A stretch of 64,000 bases of DNA from Cyrtodaria siliqua (GCA_037043455.1 JAWPHD010010349.1:30611-94610); one strand, 5' to 3'. Shown: positions 40,091-52,857, counted from the stretch's first letter. The notes: generated by a model from the letters alone, not told the origin. Numbers and translations: made by a program.

Positions 40091-41154
40091 TTCTGTGGTT
40101 ATCACAAAAAGAGCCTGCAGGTAAACTCATCCACAGAAAGGAAACTGTGATAATCAAAAGTATGTGTACAATACGTCAATACTATTGGAAGAAAGAAAGA
40201 AAGAAGGAAGGAAGAAAGATGGATCTGTAATAAGCACATTGCTCACTAATTGTTTACTAACAGACCATACGTCATAATGTGATGACTTACGATGATGAAG
40301 TAAATCAATGACGTCTTGTCATTTTATTATAATTTCCGTAATTTCCGGAAATTACCAGGTTGTTCGGGTTTGGCACGAATAAAAACGGAATAACCTCATC
40401 GATTTCCGTCAATGGCTTTCAATAGTGGACGATCCGAATACGGAAACCTGCGAAGAATTCCGATTGCATTTATGGTGTTACGGGAAAACTTATGGTTTTA
40501 CGGGAAAACGAGATGGCGGTAATGATAACATCTGAAAGATGTTTTTTAACGGTAATTATCAAATCATTTGTTTATCCTAATCGGTTAGCAAGACATAAAC
40601 ATTTCTGCGACAGGAAATCTACTTTTATTAAAGTGTGAATTGTGTTGACGAATTTTGGCCAATGAACAATATGGAAGGTAACACTTTTGGCTACGCTTCC
40701 GGTTAATGGCCATTTTGGCGACATAGGTAAATATGCAATTTCATTGTCATTTTTGGATGGGTTCGAGAAAGTTTTTTAAAGTTTGTTTCACCTCATTCTG
40801 CCTGGAAACCATCATTCTTAATGATTTCTACCAATGCTTATCTTGTTAATTTCGTAACAAAATATGCTACTTTACGGTTGTAGACGCCCATAAATTACCG
40901 TAAATGACCCAATACTTTTCAAAAGGATGGATTGGTATGTTTAGTTTTCGCCTGCATGATACCATAGGAGCTCGATTCCGCTCGCGTCGCTTCGCGGCGC
41001 AAGCTGTGCTCGCTATTAATTATTAGTACAGTTCAAATCAAATTGTGTCTGCATGTTACTAACTGTTGATTATATTGCACCAATAATATATTACTACCTA
41101 TGGTAGAATAGCGAAGACAAACTGAAATGTCAAAACAATATTTAATTATAAACA
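40091..41154. other. Non-coding, nothing recognised
   Basis: A GAAAGAAAGAAGG purine run at 40190-40218 and a CG-rich GCTCGCGTCGCTTCGCGGCGC stretch at 40980-41005 (imperfectly self-complementary). No gene. Confidence 0.45.
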
Positions 41155-41260
41155 GGCAGGTCTAAAGTCAAAATGATACTGGATTACTACATATAGCTGC
41201 TAATTTTAATGTTTGATAAACACTTTAATATTTCCGTGTGACGCTTTAAATAAATAAGGA
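41155..41260 (+). repeat. Dispersed repeat (pairs with 19585-19685)
   Basis: Shares TAAAGTCAAAATG, GCTAATTTT, ATGTTTGATAA and CCGTGTGxCxCTTTAA with the intron-1 copy, same orientation. Confidence 0.5.
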
Positions 41261-41322
41261 AATATTAATATTAGTTCTTGCTAATTCAAGGGTAGCAACC
41301 TACGTCACGCGCACGCTCCAAA

Positions 41323-41363
41323 ATGGATCCGTTTATATACACGGAAGCTCGATTCGGCAGCTG
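41323..41363 (+). CDS. Candidate short first coding exon
   Basis: A Kozak-like CAAAATGG starts 13 codons (MDPFIYTEARFGS) followed by a strong donor, TG|GTAAGT. No downstream exon could be linked, so this is only a candidate gene start and could be chance. Confidence 0.2.
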
Positions 41364-41580
41364 GTAAGTGGATATTTATTAAGGTTTACAAAACCTTTAA
41401 TAACTTGACAATGCCCACCGTACTAAATGTATTAGAAGGCTTTTATTGAACCTTAAAATAAGCTGTAAACTCCCAGCCGTGTGTTAATATACTTCGATAC
41501 AATCGCATTTCCACCAAAATGTAAACTGAATCCGGCTTTGAAATGAGATTGTATTGAAGTAAAAAGAAATATTAAAAGAG

Positions 41581-41836
41581 CGGACAGGGAAAGTAGCATT
41601 CAAGGAGGACAGCCAACCACAAAACACAGAAACAAACATGAAAATAGACAAACAAGAAGACAAAAGTAATAATAAAAGTAAACGACATCACAAACACAAA
41701 AGGGTTGACAATAGGGCTACCGCCTTGGAACGGTCAGTGGCAAAGTAGGCCACTGGGGGTTTAAACCGGTCCTAGGGTGCACCAAACCTCACACTTACCC
41801 TACTGTCATCCCATTAAAACAAGACAGTGTAAATAA
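41581..41836 (+). repeat. Dispersed repeat, intact copy
   Basis: Contains CATCACAAACACAAAAGGGT, ATAGGGCTACCGCCTTGGAA, GGGTTTAAACCGGTCC and GGGTGCACC. An inverted copy, split by a MITE, lies at 43636-44730 and a fragment at 63895-63960. Confidence 0.8.
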
Positions 41837-42870
41837 AGAAATCCCCGCCATGATCTAATCTCATACCAACAAGGCAGCATCAATAGCATAGAATAGCTCA
41901 TTTAGCCTTCGAAAGCACATGATCATTTCTAAATGAAATAAGCCAAGTTATAACATCTCAAGATACACTACTGTCATAAATAAAAACATTGTCTTTATAT
42001 GCCACGCGCCTTCATTACACACATGTGAATTGTAAATTCAAACATGTGGTATGGTGAAACAGGCGAATGAACAGTTCATTTGATCGGATTTATATACTGC
42101 TATTTGTATTGGATCATTTTGCTCGAATACAGACGTGCCTAATGATAAATAAGTTTTGTTTTGCAATGTTTCTATGCACAATAGTCACTATATTTTATTT
42201 AACACATTCACAAATAATGTTGTCAGTTATAATATTTTGACAGAGAAAGTCCGTCAATGTTACCATACTGTAGGGATTATTTTGAAATCACATGTAATTG
42301 AAATATTGTCTTTTTTCACAATGGTGTACTTTGAAATATGGATGATGTGATAACATGGCTTATTTTATTTAGAAATAATGTCACGCGTGCTGAAACTGGA
42401 TAAATGTACTATTCTATAGACCAAATTATTTTACGCACCAAAACAAACAAAATAACGGTGAGAACAATAGTACCAAACTTTTCGTATACACAGGGCACAA
42501 GTTCTGACTTTCTTTCCTTACTTTAAACATATTTTATTTCTTTTCGCCTATATACAAGCAAATGGTTAGGCCACAAGTTCTTCCAACATTAATAAATGCC
42601 CTTCCCCAGGGGCGTAGCTGACCTGAAATGAATCTATAGGCCCTACAAACTAGCCGGTACCGGGGGTATGATCCCTCGGTTTTTATGTTTGTTTTTAACT
42701 AAACTTAGCTATGCAATGGTGCGTTTTGGCATATATCTGACAGAGTCTTTGTGTGATATTTAAAGAAATGTTTGTTGATAAATTTGAGAATTAAAATTTG
42801 ACATAGTTGAATTACCTAGCTATAAAATGAAATAAGAAACAAATGCTGGAGCTTAATCACATACCCCCCC
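41837..42870. other. Non-coding, nothing recognised
   Basis: AT-rich, short ORFs only. CCCCAGGGGCGTAGCTGACC near 42605 looks like the edge of another dispersed repeat. Confidence 0.45.
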
Positions 42871-42894
42871 CCCCCCACACACACACACACAAAC

Positions 42895-42963
<69 letters not shown>
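42871..42963 (+). repeat. (CA)n microsatellite with leading C-run
   Basis: C12 followed by about 40 CA dinucleotides with two interruptions. It produces spurious Thr-His and Cys-Val ORFs on both strands. Confidence 0.98.
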
Positions 42964-42966
<3 letters not shown>

Positions 42967-43635
42967 CCACTACCACCCCATCCACACATCCCCCCCCACA
43001 TCTTGACACATTCACTATACATATGAAGCAGGGCTACCGTTACCATAAATTTCGTAAAACCGTTGCAAAATTGTATTATCATAACCCTGATCTTCTGTCC
43101 AAATATAAAAGTAATTTAAGAACTTTTCTGCGACAAGGACTATAACAATCTGACTGCTACGGTGACGTGATTTACAAACTTCGTAAGATCCTTGTCATTA
43201 TCACTTTCATACTATCTGTGTTAAACTTGTTAAAAGGTTTATCAAAAGATGTTATGACTCTATAATTTTGCAACGCACTTGGTGGAGGACCCACTGCCAG
43301 TTCGTCACTATGCTTTCCTCTTTAATTGTGCGATGACCGGCAGGCTGTGGATCCTATGATGACGTATACCTTAAGCCCAAAAGGACGGTGACGTTTTATG
43401 TTTGTCTGCAATATTGTCTTGTCCTGCCCTCAATGGTTTGTTCTCTTGTTGTCCTGGCTTCTGCCAAGTCATTGCGTACATTCTTTGTGGCTTTCTAGGC
43501 TATTGTTGTTTTTGTATTTATATATTTATTTATATACGAGCATCTTTGTGTTTTACTTATACTATCTATCAATGCTGCCTTGTTGGTTAGAGAATAGTTC
43601 ATGGCGACATTTCTTTATTTACACTGTGCCGTAAT
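42964..43635. other. Non-coding, transposon-like fragments possible
   Basis: 43020-43145 reads GYRYHKFRKTVAKLYYHNPD and then SKYKSNLRTFLRQGL in one frame. The wording resembles LINE/host ORF debris but no domain can be named. The remainder probably belongs to the repeat at 43636. Confidence 0.35.
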
Positions 43636-44730
43636 ATTGGGATGACAGTAGGGTATGTGTGAGGTTAAACCCCTTTCACACTAGGGCCGCGTTCTCACGG
43701 CGATCCCACGGCGTCCAAGAAAAATGCAGAACGCCGAGATGCGCGCAGTACGATCGCAAGCATCGCCGCAGCAACGCAGTGGCATCGCCAGTAGACGCAT
43801 TGGGATCGCATAGAACGCCAAGCGACGGCGCGCACTTTGAGCATGCACAAAACAAACGCCGTCGCTCGGCGTTCTGATAAGAGCGCAGTGGAGTCGCCGT
43901 AAGGTCGCCATAGCAGCGCAGTAAGGTCTCCTACAACTCCACAGGAGCTCCGCGGGCGCGCACAGAGGTCGCAGTGCGAACGCTGTGGTTGTCGGTGGTG
44001 CTTGCACAGAGATTGTACGGCGTTCTCTGAGATGTCACTGCGTCTCTACCGCGCTTATACGGCGCGTCTACGGCGCTTATACGGAGTGTTATTTATTTTA
44101 CTGCGCTCTTACAACGACTGTACGGAGCTGTCACGGCGATCATTGCGCTCCCAAGGCGCTTCTACCGCGTCTATAGGCGTTTGCATGACAAAATGCATGA
44201 CATGATGTGTGATACACTTCGTTTTATAGGTAGTGCAAACGAACGTCTTCAACACGCCGTCAGCGCAGTGTGAGCGCCGTGAAAGCGCAGTGCACGCAGT
44301 GGAAGCGCCGTGAGAGCGCAGACAATCGCCAACAAGAACTCCGTAGGAACGCGATAGAACGCCATGGGAGCTCCGTAGCAACGCCTTGGTCGCTGTGAGG
44401 ACGCCGTGACATCTCCATCTTCACGAAAAATATCAGATTTTTCTTGCGATCTCACGGCGTTCTGGAAAATTAAACAACGCCGTGCCAACGCAGTGGAAAC
44501 GCGCTATAGTGTGACAGGGGCATTAGGTGCACCCTAGAACCTGGTTTAAACTCCAAGCGGCCTTTCTTGCCACTGACCGTGCCAAGGCGGTAGCCCTGTT
44601 GTCAATCCTTTTGTGTTTGTGATGTCTTATTTGGCCTTTTATACATCTTTAAATGTTATTTGTTTCTGTGTGTGCGTTTGGTTGACTGACGTCATTGAAT
44701 GCTGCTTTTCCTGTTCGATTGTTATATCTA
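43636..44730 (-). repeat. Dispersed repeat copy split by a MITE
   Basis: 43636-43667 and 44523-44730 together are an inverted copy of 41581-41836 (ATGACAGTAGGGTATGTGTG; AGGTGCACCCTAG; GCCAAGGCGGTAGCCCTGTT). The repeat is interrupted exactly at GAGG-TTA-GGTGCAC. Confidence 0.8.
43668..44522. mobile_element. MITE with TTA target duplication (PIF/Harbinger-like)
   Basis: 855 bp, GC-rich against its surroundings, inserted in the repeat above. TTA at 43665-43667 and 44523-44525 forms a 3-bp target duplication. Termini AACCCCTTTCACACTA and TAGTGTGACAGGGGCA are inverted repeats. The interior consists of iterated GCGCAGT/GCGCCGT-like words in opposite orientation in the two halves. No transposase. 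The superfamily is inferred from the TTA duplication only. Confidence 0.8.
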
Positions 44731-46307
44731 TATTAGAGAACACCCCACCCACTGTAGACAATTGTACTTATACAATGGACCAATAAGACATCAAACAAGA
44801 TTCTTTTAAAAAGCAATATATATATTTCTTATTTTTGTGTAAATCTCCCGCATCTTTTTCAACTAAATCTATTATAATTTTCATAAAATAATTTATTAAA
44901 TTGATCTTTATTTAAAATGTAACGAGTCATAATTCTTCGTCTATCGGATTGATTCATTTGAACTAAATAGTTGGCATTATTATATCGCAAGGTCAACATC
45001 TAATTATAGAGTTGGTTGATCACATGGTGAGTTATTGTAGTTTTAAACGACTATAGACAATACAATATGTACTCATCATATATTAAAACAACAAGATTGA
45101 CAAGAAGATAATAACTTCAAACAACATATTAGAACCTCCCAGAGTTGTTTAGTGTAGATGCGTGATATATTGATAATATGAAGCCGTTATATGCACAGTA
45201 GGTTTAATTAACTGTATAATACTATAGAAATGGAACATGCACGATTATGCCCTTTGTACACTGTTGTACCACAATGATGTATATGTACTTTGGGGAATGT
45301 TCTCACGCAAAGTGTTTCTTATAACTCCAATTAAATAAAATAATGGTAGTACACTCCTGCTTCGTTTTACGTCATTAAGGTTTTTGTTATATCTTTAATT
45401 AAATTGATCTTTTAATCCTGAGAATAATTTAAAGGCTATCGAGTCAGGTACTGGATGCAAAAATATTCTTAAACATTTTTGAAAACATGAATGATTTCTT
45501 TTAAATAAACTATATGTTGTATGTATTTTAAAATTATAGCAACTATTTAACCTATATTTTATCAGTATGTTATATTATCGCCTTTAACGTAGACCATAAG
45601 TTTTGGCATCTTTGACCAGACATACGTGTCAAATCATTATATAATTCCCATACCACATTGTTTCTTATTATTGATAAGCATTTGAACAAACATATCAGCG
45701 TTAAACCATAGTTTAAAATACTTTGCAGATATCCTTAAGATCTCCCGCACTTGCAACTATCATATGCATTTATGTACTTGTTGTCCTTCATTGATTGTTT
45801 TATTCAGAAATTGTCTTATGCAATTACTGCTTTTGTATATAAAAATTTGCAAGGATATAAATGTGTTTTTTGACTTTTAGTGTGAACGGACCTCCGAAAC
45901 ACACTGGATTTTTAATATCGTTGAAATAATCATTGCATTTTTATTACAATGTACATTGGATTAACGATGCTATTGCATAATTTATGAAATGCCATTATTA
46001 AATTTTGGATAACAGAAGTTATTTTTTGTCGAAAACTGATAACCAGACTGAATATTAGTGGGGAAATAAAACCAGTAAAAAAAGTTGCATCTTGTGTTTT
46101 TGAAACTATACACACACTCAAAACAACATTACGGAACAAAATGCCGATTTATTAGAAGCACACTAGAATTCATTTTCTCTTTTAACAGCAGCTGCTGTTA
46201 GATGTAATTTCACCATAACACTAGTACTATCAGAATACGTCACGCAGAGTACATTCAACTTTTCTTTAAAAATAAACATTTTGGTTTAAGCAGTACGGTA
46301 GAGTAGA
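44731..46307. other. Non-coding, nothing recognised
   Basis: AT-rich, no gene, no pairable repeat. Confidence 0.45.
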
Positions 46308-46945
46308 CATGTTCTTCACCATTTTTCACCAACAACAGGAACGGGCAGATCCGGATGTTTGGGAACCGCTTTACCATGAACGTTTAGATGTGGCCGAAGA
46401 ATTTGATATTCAACATACAATTCCATTACAGGCAAATCGGCAAAGGAATTAGCCAGCACACATACCGAACGAGTACTGGATGCGCGCATTGTATAATATC
46501 TTTCTAGATCACATAAACCTACAATTGCAAGACAGGCTCGTCGAGGCAGAACGTCGTGATATGACTGTGTGAACAATATTCTGCAAATATGCCATATTAC
46601 CAAAAAAAGCTGTTAAGAGTTGCAAATCTTAAAACATGACTGTATGAAACAATTTGCAAATATTTCTGCAAATTTCTACACATATGTCATATGACCTGGA
46701 ATGTTTTAGAGCTGAAGTCAATAGATGTAACACGAGTTGTGGACTTGCGGCTGAAAAACACAAATCTCTGCTGGAAAACCTGCTGGAAACCCTACAGTTA
46801 ATACAACAGGTGTTATATCCATGCCTTGGACTGTGTTGACGATTGTTCTGACGATGCTAGTCGCAACTGCTAGAACAGAACGTTCATTCAGTGTGGTTCG
46901 TAGGGTAAACAACTACCCAAGAACCACAAATGGCATGTTTTGTAT
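46308..46945 (+). pseudogene. Decayed hAT-family transposase (ZMYM1-like)
   Basis: Read in shifting plus frames: ERADPDVWEPLYHERLDVAE, then DIQHTIPLQANRQRN, a stop, PAHIPNEYWMRALYNIFLDH (46440-46540). A C-terminal region follows with CFRAEVNRCN...SLLENLLETL (46690-46800) and finally LTIVLTMLVATARTERSFSV (46850-46905). That last block is the hAT dimerisation signature around TAERSFS. Several stops and frameshifts, and no N-terminal zinc finger in view. Terminal repeats not found. Confidence 0.7.
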
Positions 46946-47470
46946 CGGTGCACATTGACATTCACAGGGATTTTGAACAATATATAAGCATTGTATGTAC
47001 ATTCGGTGAGTTTGAAATACTTTTAATTAAAAAGCAGAGCTTATACATGTATACTATATTCTCGTGTAAGCTATTGTATCACTATGTTTTTCATAAACGA
47101 TATAATCGCAACAAGAGACGAAGGCACATTGTTTTCAAAATATCGCTTTATGGTTGGTACTATCTACTAACTTTTCACCTTAAAATATACAAGGAGTTCT
47201 GTTAATTCATAAACGTACAAACTGTTTTGACGTTGTAGCTTAATTTGGGCGGTCCCGCTCTCGCATTAATGGGTTACTATGACGACGTATAAAATGCCTT
47301 TGTACAATGTTAATTATAAACTATTCTAATACACCCGCACTATATATAGTTTAGGCTATCTCGTTATTATCACCAATATATCACTGTTATTTTTGCAACG
47401 TTAGAAGAGTAGGCAAAGCAATGCGAAATATTTCATTTGTGTGCACTATTTTTGCATTTTACGGGTATTA
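46946..47470. other. Non-coding, nothing recognised
   Basis: No gene or repeat pair identified. Confidence 0.4.
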
Positions 47471-47596
47471 GAATAGAAATAGAACTTCATTTACGATGAA
47501 TTATCGTATGCTATATCACGGTTTGTCGTAGAATTGAACTCCAACTCCGTGATATATTTATTATACGATAATTCACCGTAAACGATGTTCTATTTC
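47471..47596. repeat. Hairpin-forming inverted repeat
   Basis: Left arm 47471-47521 (ATAGAAC...TTACG.TGAATTATCGTA...TATATCACGG) and right arm 47547-47596 are imperfect complements, separated by about 25 bp. Probably a small MITE. Confidence 0.75.
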
Positions 47597-47814
47597 TTAA
47601 ATATCAACTGTCCTATAAAGGATAAATTGATTAATATTGTGCGTAAATTGAAACTATTTAATAATAAAGATGTTACTGCATCAGTCTCATTATTTCTCCA
47701 TCATCTACCTTTACTTTTTAAACAGCTAATTTAATGTAAGGTAAGTACATTTTGTTTTAATCCATATGTTTTCCACTACATTTAGATAGATATATAGTGC
47801 ATTTGTACTGTTCA

Positions 47815-47960
47815 GCATGTTCACCATAATGTTAGGTAACCAACCATGGGTAAACAGTCACGTAACCACCATACTGAACATCGCACTGTCAACTGATTGG
47901 CTGTATTTGTTAATTATTAAGGGTTAATTACCATTTGGATACACATGTAAGTCACGTTTT
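47815..47960 (+). repeat. Dispersed repeat (pairs with 56335-56470)
   Basis: Shares AATGTTAGGTAA, CATGGGTA/CCTGGGTA, AACTGTCAACTG and GGCTGTATTTGTTA with 56335-56470, same orientation. The two copies flank the 6.5-kb inverted-repeat element. Confidence 0.65.
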
Positions 47961-48783
47961 GGTATGTTGACAAAAAGACGCAAAATCTTCTGATTGGCTG
48001 AAACGTCTTATAGGCGGCAATCTGATTGACCGAAATCTACAATTATCAGTTTTGAACTTGTATGGTAAATATAATCCTCAACGCCGGATATGTTCAATCG
48101 ACTCTACTGCTGTAACGCTAATGTAAACTACTTTGAACGGAAAATGCAAGAAACTGCTTGACTCTACTGCAACCGATAATCTTCTTTGAAATGCTCGCTT
48201 TGAAATGCCATATGCAACGAATCGAGGGTAACCCTGCCCTGACAGTTCCAACTTCAGGGTGGATTTACCCTCGCTGTATGCATATAGCATTTGATACCAC
48301 ATGAAACGTTTTGTGGCAGGAATAGTAAAGACGCTGCATCTAAAATGTTCTCGCCTGTCACTGCTTCTGGTTCGAAACCCAGTGGGAGCTCGACTTGTCA
48401 ATTGAGAAAGTTAGGGAATAAAATATTTTCATTGGGTTGATATTGTCTCAGATCAAAAACTGGTGGGCGGGACTTGAAAACCATCGATACCAAAGGTCGT
48501 AGGCCCGCGGTTTCGATGTGTTTCAGGTCCTGAACACCAGGTTTTGATCTCGCGCACTATACACCTGCTGGAAACATTTCATTTGTTACCTGACTTTGAC
48601 ATTTATATCTTGTATACACACATTTCCAAGAGATTGAACAAAAAACAAACAATTCCTCACAATTTACATTGTGTGTCCATCTCTAAGCACCAACACGAAG
48701 AAAAATATACAGAAAATATACAGTACTGGACGCATTTTTAAAAACTCCAGAATAACCAGTCACTACAATACCCCTACTTTATA
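47961..48783. other. Non-coding, partial SINE remnant
   Basis: 48355-48395 has the box-B-like GGTTCGAAACCCAGTGGGAG seen near 16370. Inverted short motifs at 48420-48545 (GTCTCAGATCAAAAACTGG against CCAGGTTTTGATCTCG) suggest a further small foldback. No gene. Confidence 0.4.
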
Positions 48784-49219
48784 GGCATGAGTGACAGGTG
48801 AAGCCACGCCCCCAGCGGATGACGTCACGCATAAATTATAGAAAGGGTATCTAAAAATAGATCCGTATCTAAGGTGACCTCGATTAGGTACGCGTTTTGA
48901 CACGTTTGTTAACGAGCGCGCGTGATTTGATGTCAAAAGGAGTTTTGTGGAGCGTGCATTTCCTACAATACAGTGCTATAATTATTAATTATAAATTACA
49001 GCAAGTTTTACAAAAGCCACAGAGTAATCACCAAGTTATAAATTACTGTCACACGTGAACATTCGGGGTCTTTTGTTCATTACCATTTATTTTGGTTGTT
49101 CATTTTGATCAATTTAATATAGAAATAATGTACTTTGAACATTTCTAAAAGAATGACCAATCCTGATGTACTCCCTTTAAGTAATCCATTATTCCAGTAT
49201 ACGTTTCCTAATTAAACAA
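48784..49219 (+). repeat. Left outer inverted repeat
   Basis: Matches the reverse complement of 54739-55244, with blocks such as CCACGCCCCCA, GGGTATCTAAAAATAGATCC and GGAAATG/CATTTCC around GTAGGAAATGCACGCT. Confidence 0.9.
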
Positions 49220-49348
49220 CTCCGCTTTTTTGATAATATTTAAATTGTCGCTAATTTATCCACATACTTAAAATGTTCCAAATTCCGAAAGAAAAGGTGT
49301 TATGGCTAATAGTTATTATCATAATGTTTAACATCCTTCTTTTCTTGT

Positions 49349-49892
49349 CTATTTCTCAACAGTCGGCCATGTAACTAAATTGAAGATGATATTTACATAT
49401 GTCCGTTATTCATATAATTATAATATAGAATTAATATAAGTACTGTGGAATGTACTGTGTAATGTAACCATGATATGCGGTTAAAAATGTAATGATGTAT
49501 ATACATCTGTTTCAAAACATATGACTTGTTTTATTTTATTTTATTTATATATATTATGGTATGATAACACCGTCAGCGGTCTGTATGCGTTTCGTTCACC
49601 TAGAAAAATAATTGAAACATTGACCAGAGGGCACTGGATTTTGAATTCATTGGTTATAATACAAGGGCCAATTTACATTGGTCTTATATTCATGTGACAA
49701 ACATAGTTTGTCTCAATGTCTCGCATAACTAAGCTCTGAAACTACGTTCTATCTCCATCTAAAAGTTCAATACTCCACGATGGAAATAAACTCTGTCTCT
49801 GTCTCTGTCGAATATATCGTCATGTGTCTATCTTATGTATAGTTTGTCGCAGTCATACAATTTAGTTACATGGCCGACTGTTGAGAAATACA
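49349..49892. repeat. 34-bp inverted repeat pair, 470 bp apart
   Basis: TATTTCTCAACAGTCGGCCA continuing ...CTAAATTG at 49349-49382 is repeated as its complement at about 49858-49892. Overlaps the left arm of the nested element, so one insertion may have disrupted another. Confidence 0.75.
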
Positions 49893-50240
49893 TAATTATA
49901 TGTAATTGTGTTACTAACTTCCAATATATTTATTATATACACAAACCTAATGTGGAAAATATGGATTGAAAGTAAAATACAATACACACACTAAATGTAT
50001 ATCCTTAGCTCATAGTGCTATCAAAGTAACACACAGACATCTTTTGTATGTACCCATCAGATACAGTGACATCCCACGTTACCGACTAATAGACATTAAA
50101 ACTCCAAGAAGATCTGTTTTAGCGGATATTAAATTGGTCACAAGCACCTTCCATCCAGGAAATGTTCAATTTACGAACATCGCATGACAATTAACACATA
50201 ATTGATGTCAACTTTGATAAAAGGCCGTGTTGTCGTAGTT

Positions 50241-50782
50241 AGTTAGCAGAATAAAATAATATTTAAAATTACATTATTTGTAATGCGTATTACATCCAAA
50301 GGCATGAATATGATTTACAGTATCACATGTCATACGACCGACACATTAAATATTTACATATTCATAATAATATTATAACACAGACATTTTAACAATATTC
50401 ACAATTAACAAAAATTCACATGGTTAGCAGAATAAAATAATATTGAAAATTACATTATGTGTAATTCGTGGTGAATCATAAGGCATGAATATGTTACAGT
50501 AGTATGTGTCACATGATCGACGCATTAGATAAATGCATAATACAGACAATTTAATAATATTTACTATTAACAAAAATTTAAATAGTTAACAGAAGAAAGT
50601 TAGTTGGCAGAATAAGTAATATTTAAATTTACATTATGTATAATGCGTGGTGAAGCATATGGCATGAATACGTTTACAGTATTATATGTCACATGATCGA
50701 CGCTTTAAATAAATGCATAATACAGAAAATTTAATAAAATTAAATTTAATAATATTCACAATAACAAAAATTCACATAAATA
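50241..50782 (+). repeat. Tandem array, three 181-bp units
   Basis: Units start at about 50241, 50422 and 50602 with GTTAGCAGAATAAAATAAT. Each includes GGCATGAATA, a TCACATG block and TAACAAAAATT. Confidence 0.85.
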
Positions 50783-51690
50783 GAATCGTCATTAATCAAC
50801 TACTAGCGATAAAAACCCATATGCGGAAATAGTTACATATAAATCATATACGGAGTAAATAATATTATGATAGACAATATACTTAATCAATAACATATGT
50901 GAAATCCCGATGTTGTATCTAACATATCAGTTAGGTAGTCTATGAACATAAACAGCCATATAGCGAGTAAAAGACAGACGGAATAAATATCATTTTAATA
51001 TAATAGTTAATAAGTAAGGTTGATATGGGATATTATCACGTCGTCAAAACATTCATGTAACAATATAGAGATTATATTAATACGATACAACACGTCATGG
51101 TAATTAAGGATAATCAAAACATATATTATAACATAGCACATCACATCATCAAAACGATAATGTGACATTATATAGATGATAGTAAAAAATAAAATAATTA
51201 AGATGATATTTAAAAGTTAACACCAATTCAATTTATATCACAAGCCTACGCTGGTCAGTAAAATTCACCTCTAAGAACCACCAATGTACTTCACTGGACC
51301 ATTCTAAATTTATCTATTCGAAACATACACTGTTCAATGCGGATGTGTTTTTTCACGCAGAAATAAATATTTGGAACTTTGGATTACTATGTCATAATGA
51401 GAGAGGTAAATAACTTTTATAAATGAATCCACTATAAATGGTTTAGATATATACGCTACATAGCAGGGATACGTACATATATACACGAAAGCGTACATTA
51501 TGAATACATAAAAAGAACGCATAGTCTAATAGCAAGTGTCAAGAACCACACAGCGTCGTAAAATAGCACTTACTTAAGGTTGTTACTCGTATATGTAATA
51601 CTATAACAATCATTATAGTGAAAATTACAGAATCATGTTGAATAATATGACAAGCAAACGTCAGTGTTCTGGTGACAACATATCTAGGTG
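50783..51690. other. Interior of the nested element, nothing recognised
   Basis: AT-rich, no gene. Confidence 0.4.
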
Positions 51691-51694
51691 TCAG

Positions 51695-51830
51695 GTACAT
51701 GTATGCACATATATGTGCAGGTGTGTCTGCGTGTATATGCATGCGAATGTGTGCATGCATGTATGTGTATATGTACATGTGTATGTATGTGTGTATATGT
51801 GTATGCATATATATATGTGTGTATGACTAT
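51695..51830 (+). repeat. TG/TATG-rich microsatellite
   Basis: Purine-pyrimidine alternating tract (GTATATGTGTATGCATATAT style). Gives rise to spurious ORFs on both strands. Confidence 0.9.
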
Positions 51831-52338
51831 GTGCACAACATGACATGCCGTTAAACCACAATCAATCTTATTATTATTTTTCAGTCGATAAAAGACGCTT
51901 CAGTTTGCAATCTTGATATTTTGTTACATAAGTATTGGCTACCATTAGCAGTGAGGATTATGACGTCATATATAAGCTTTAAACTGTCAATTATACCTTC
52001 CAAGGGTATAGATGTTAGCCTTTTGATTCTACAATAGGAGTGAGGCACTCTCTTCTATATAAGTTTTCAAAAACAGCTTTGACATAAATCATTAGCAAAC
52101 TGAACCGACACATGTAGTACAATTATAATTAGTTAGAGCGCTCTTACTTGTATATGTAATTATATCGATATTGTATATATTAATGCATTAATGTAACCAT
52201 GATACATATAATGTGGAAACAAAATATAAACTGTGTAAATAAAATATTTAATGTGTACATAACATGTCTTAGATGTCGAAAATAGCCAACTATACAATAG
52301 TTACAATACATATTTTATCAAATGGTATTATAATGTCC
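51831..52338. other. Interior of the nested element, nothing recognised
   Basis: No gene or repeat identified. Confidence 0.4.
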
Positions 52339-52857
52339 CATTGTATGACTGCGACAAACTATACATAAGATAGACACATGACGATAGATTCGACAGAGAC
52401 AGAGTTTATTTCCATCGTGGAGTATTGAACTTTTAGATGGAGATAGAACGTAGTTTCAGAGCTTAGTTATGCGAGACATTGAGACAAACTATGTTTGTCA
52501 CATGAATATAAGACCAATGTAAATTGGCCCTTGTATTATAACCAAGTTAATCTAAAAAATATTTTGATATGGAAATATCCCTTTTTCCTTTCTGTATATT
52601 TATAAACATTGTACCTTTGATGTTTGACACTCTCGGTGTATATCCATTCATCATAGTAAAAACCACAGAACTGTTTCCTTTAAAACTAATATTACATTGA
52701 TATTTATAGTGCAACATAGCGTGTGCCATTTTTGCAGACTACTTTCAATAAAGTAACACATCAGCGTTAGAATCCGCAATTGAACTGTTGACATTGTTTA
52801 TAATTCATGTCCATTCAAGCATAGTTGGAGAAGCTGTTGTTACACTACACTGTCCGC

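Larger units (their letters stand above)
49652..52543. mobile_element. Nested 2.9-kb inverted-repeat element
   Basis: Arms 49652-49862 and 52339-52543 are near-perfect reverse complements, starting GGTTATAATACAAGGGCCAA at each outer end. The interior has no coding sequence, a three-copy 181-bp array and a TG-rich tract. It looks like a non-autonomous DNA transposon. Confidence 0.75.

Noticed and set aside
39593..40230. Two similar plus-strand ORFs
   Set aside because: They are the tandem SINE copies with Pol III boxes, not genes.
42816..43145. Cys-Val and Thr-His repeat proteins
   Set aside because: Products of the (CA)n microsatellite.
43659..44488. Several ORFs on both strands
   Set aside because: Lie within the GC-rich MITE interior and have no domain resemblance.
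51539..51854. Cys/Val/His-rich ORFs
   Set aside because: Translate the TG/TATG microsatellite.
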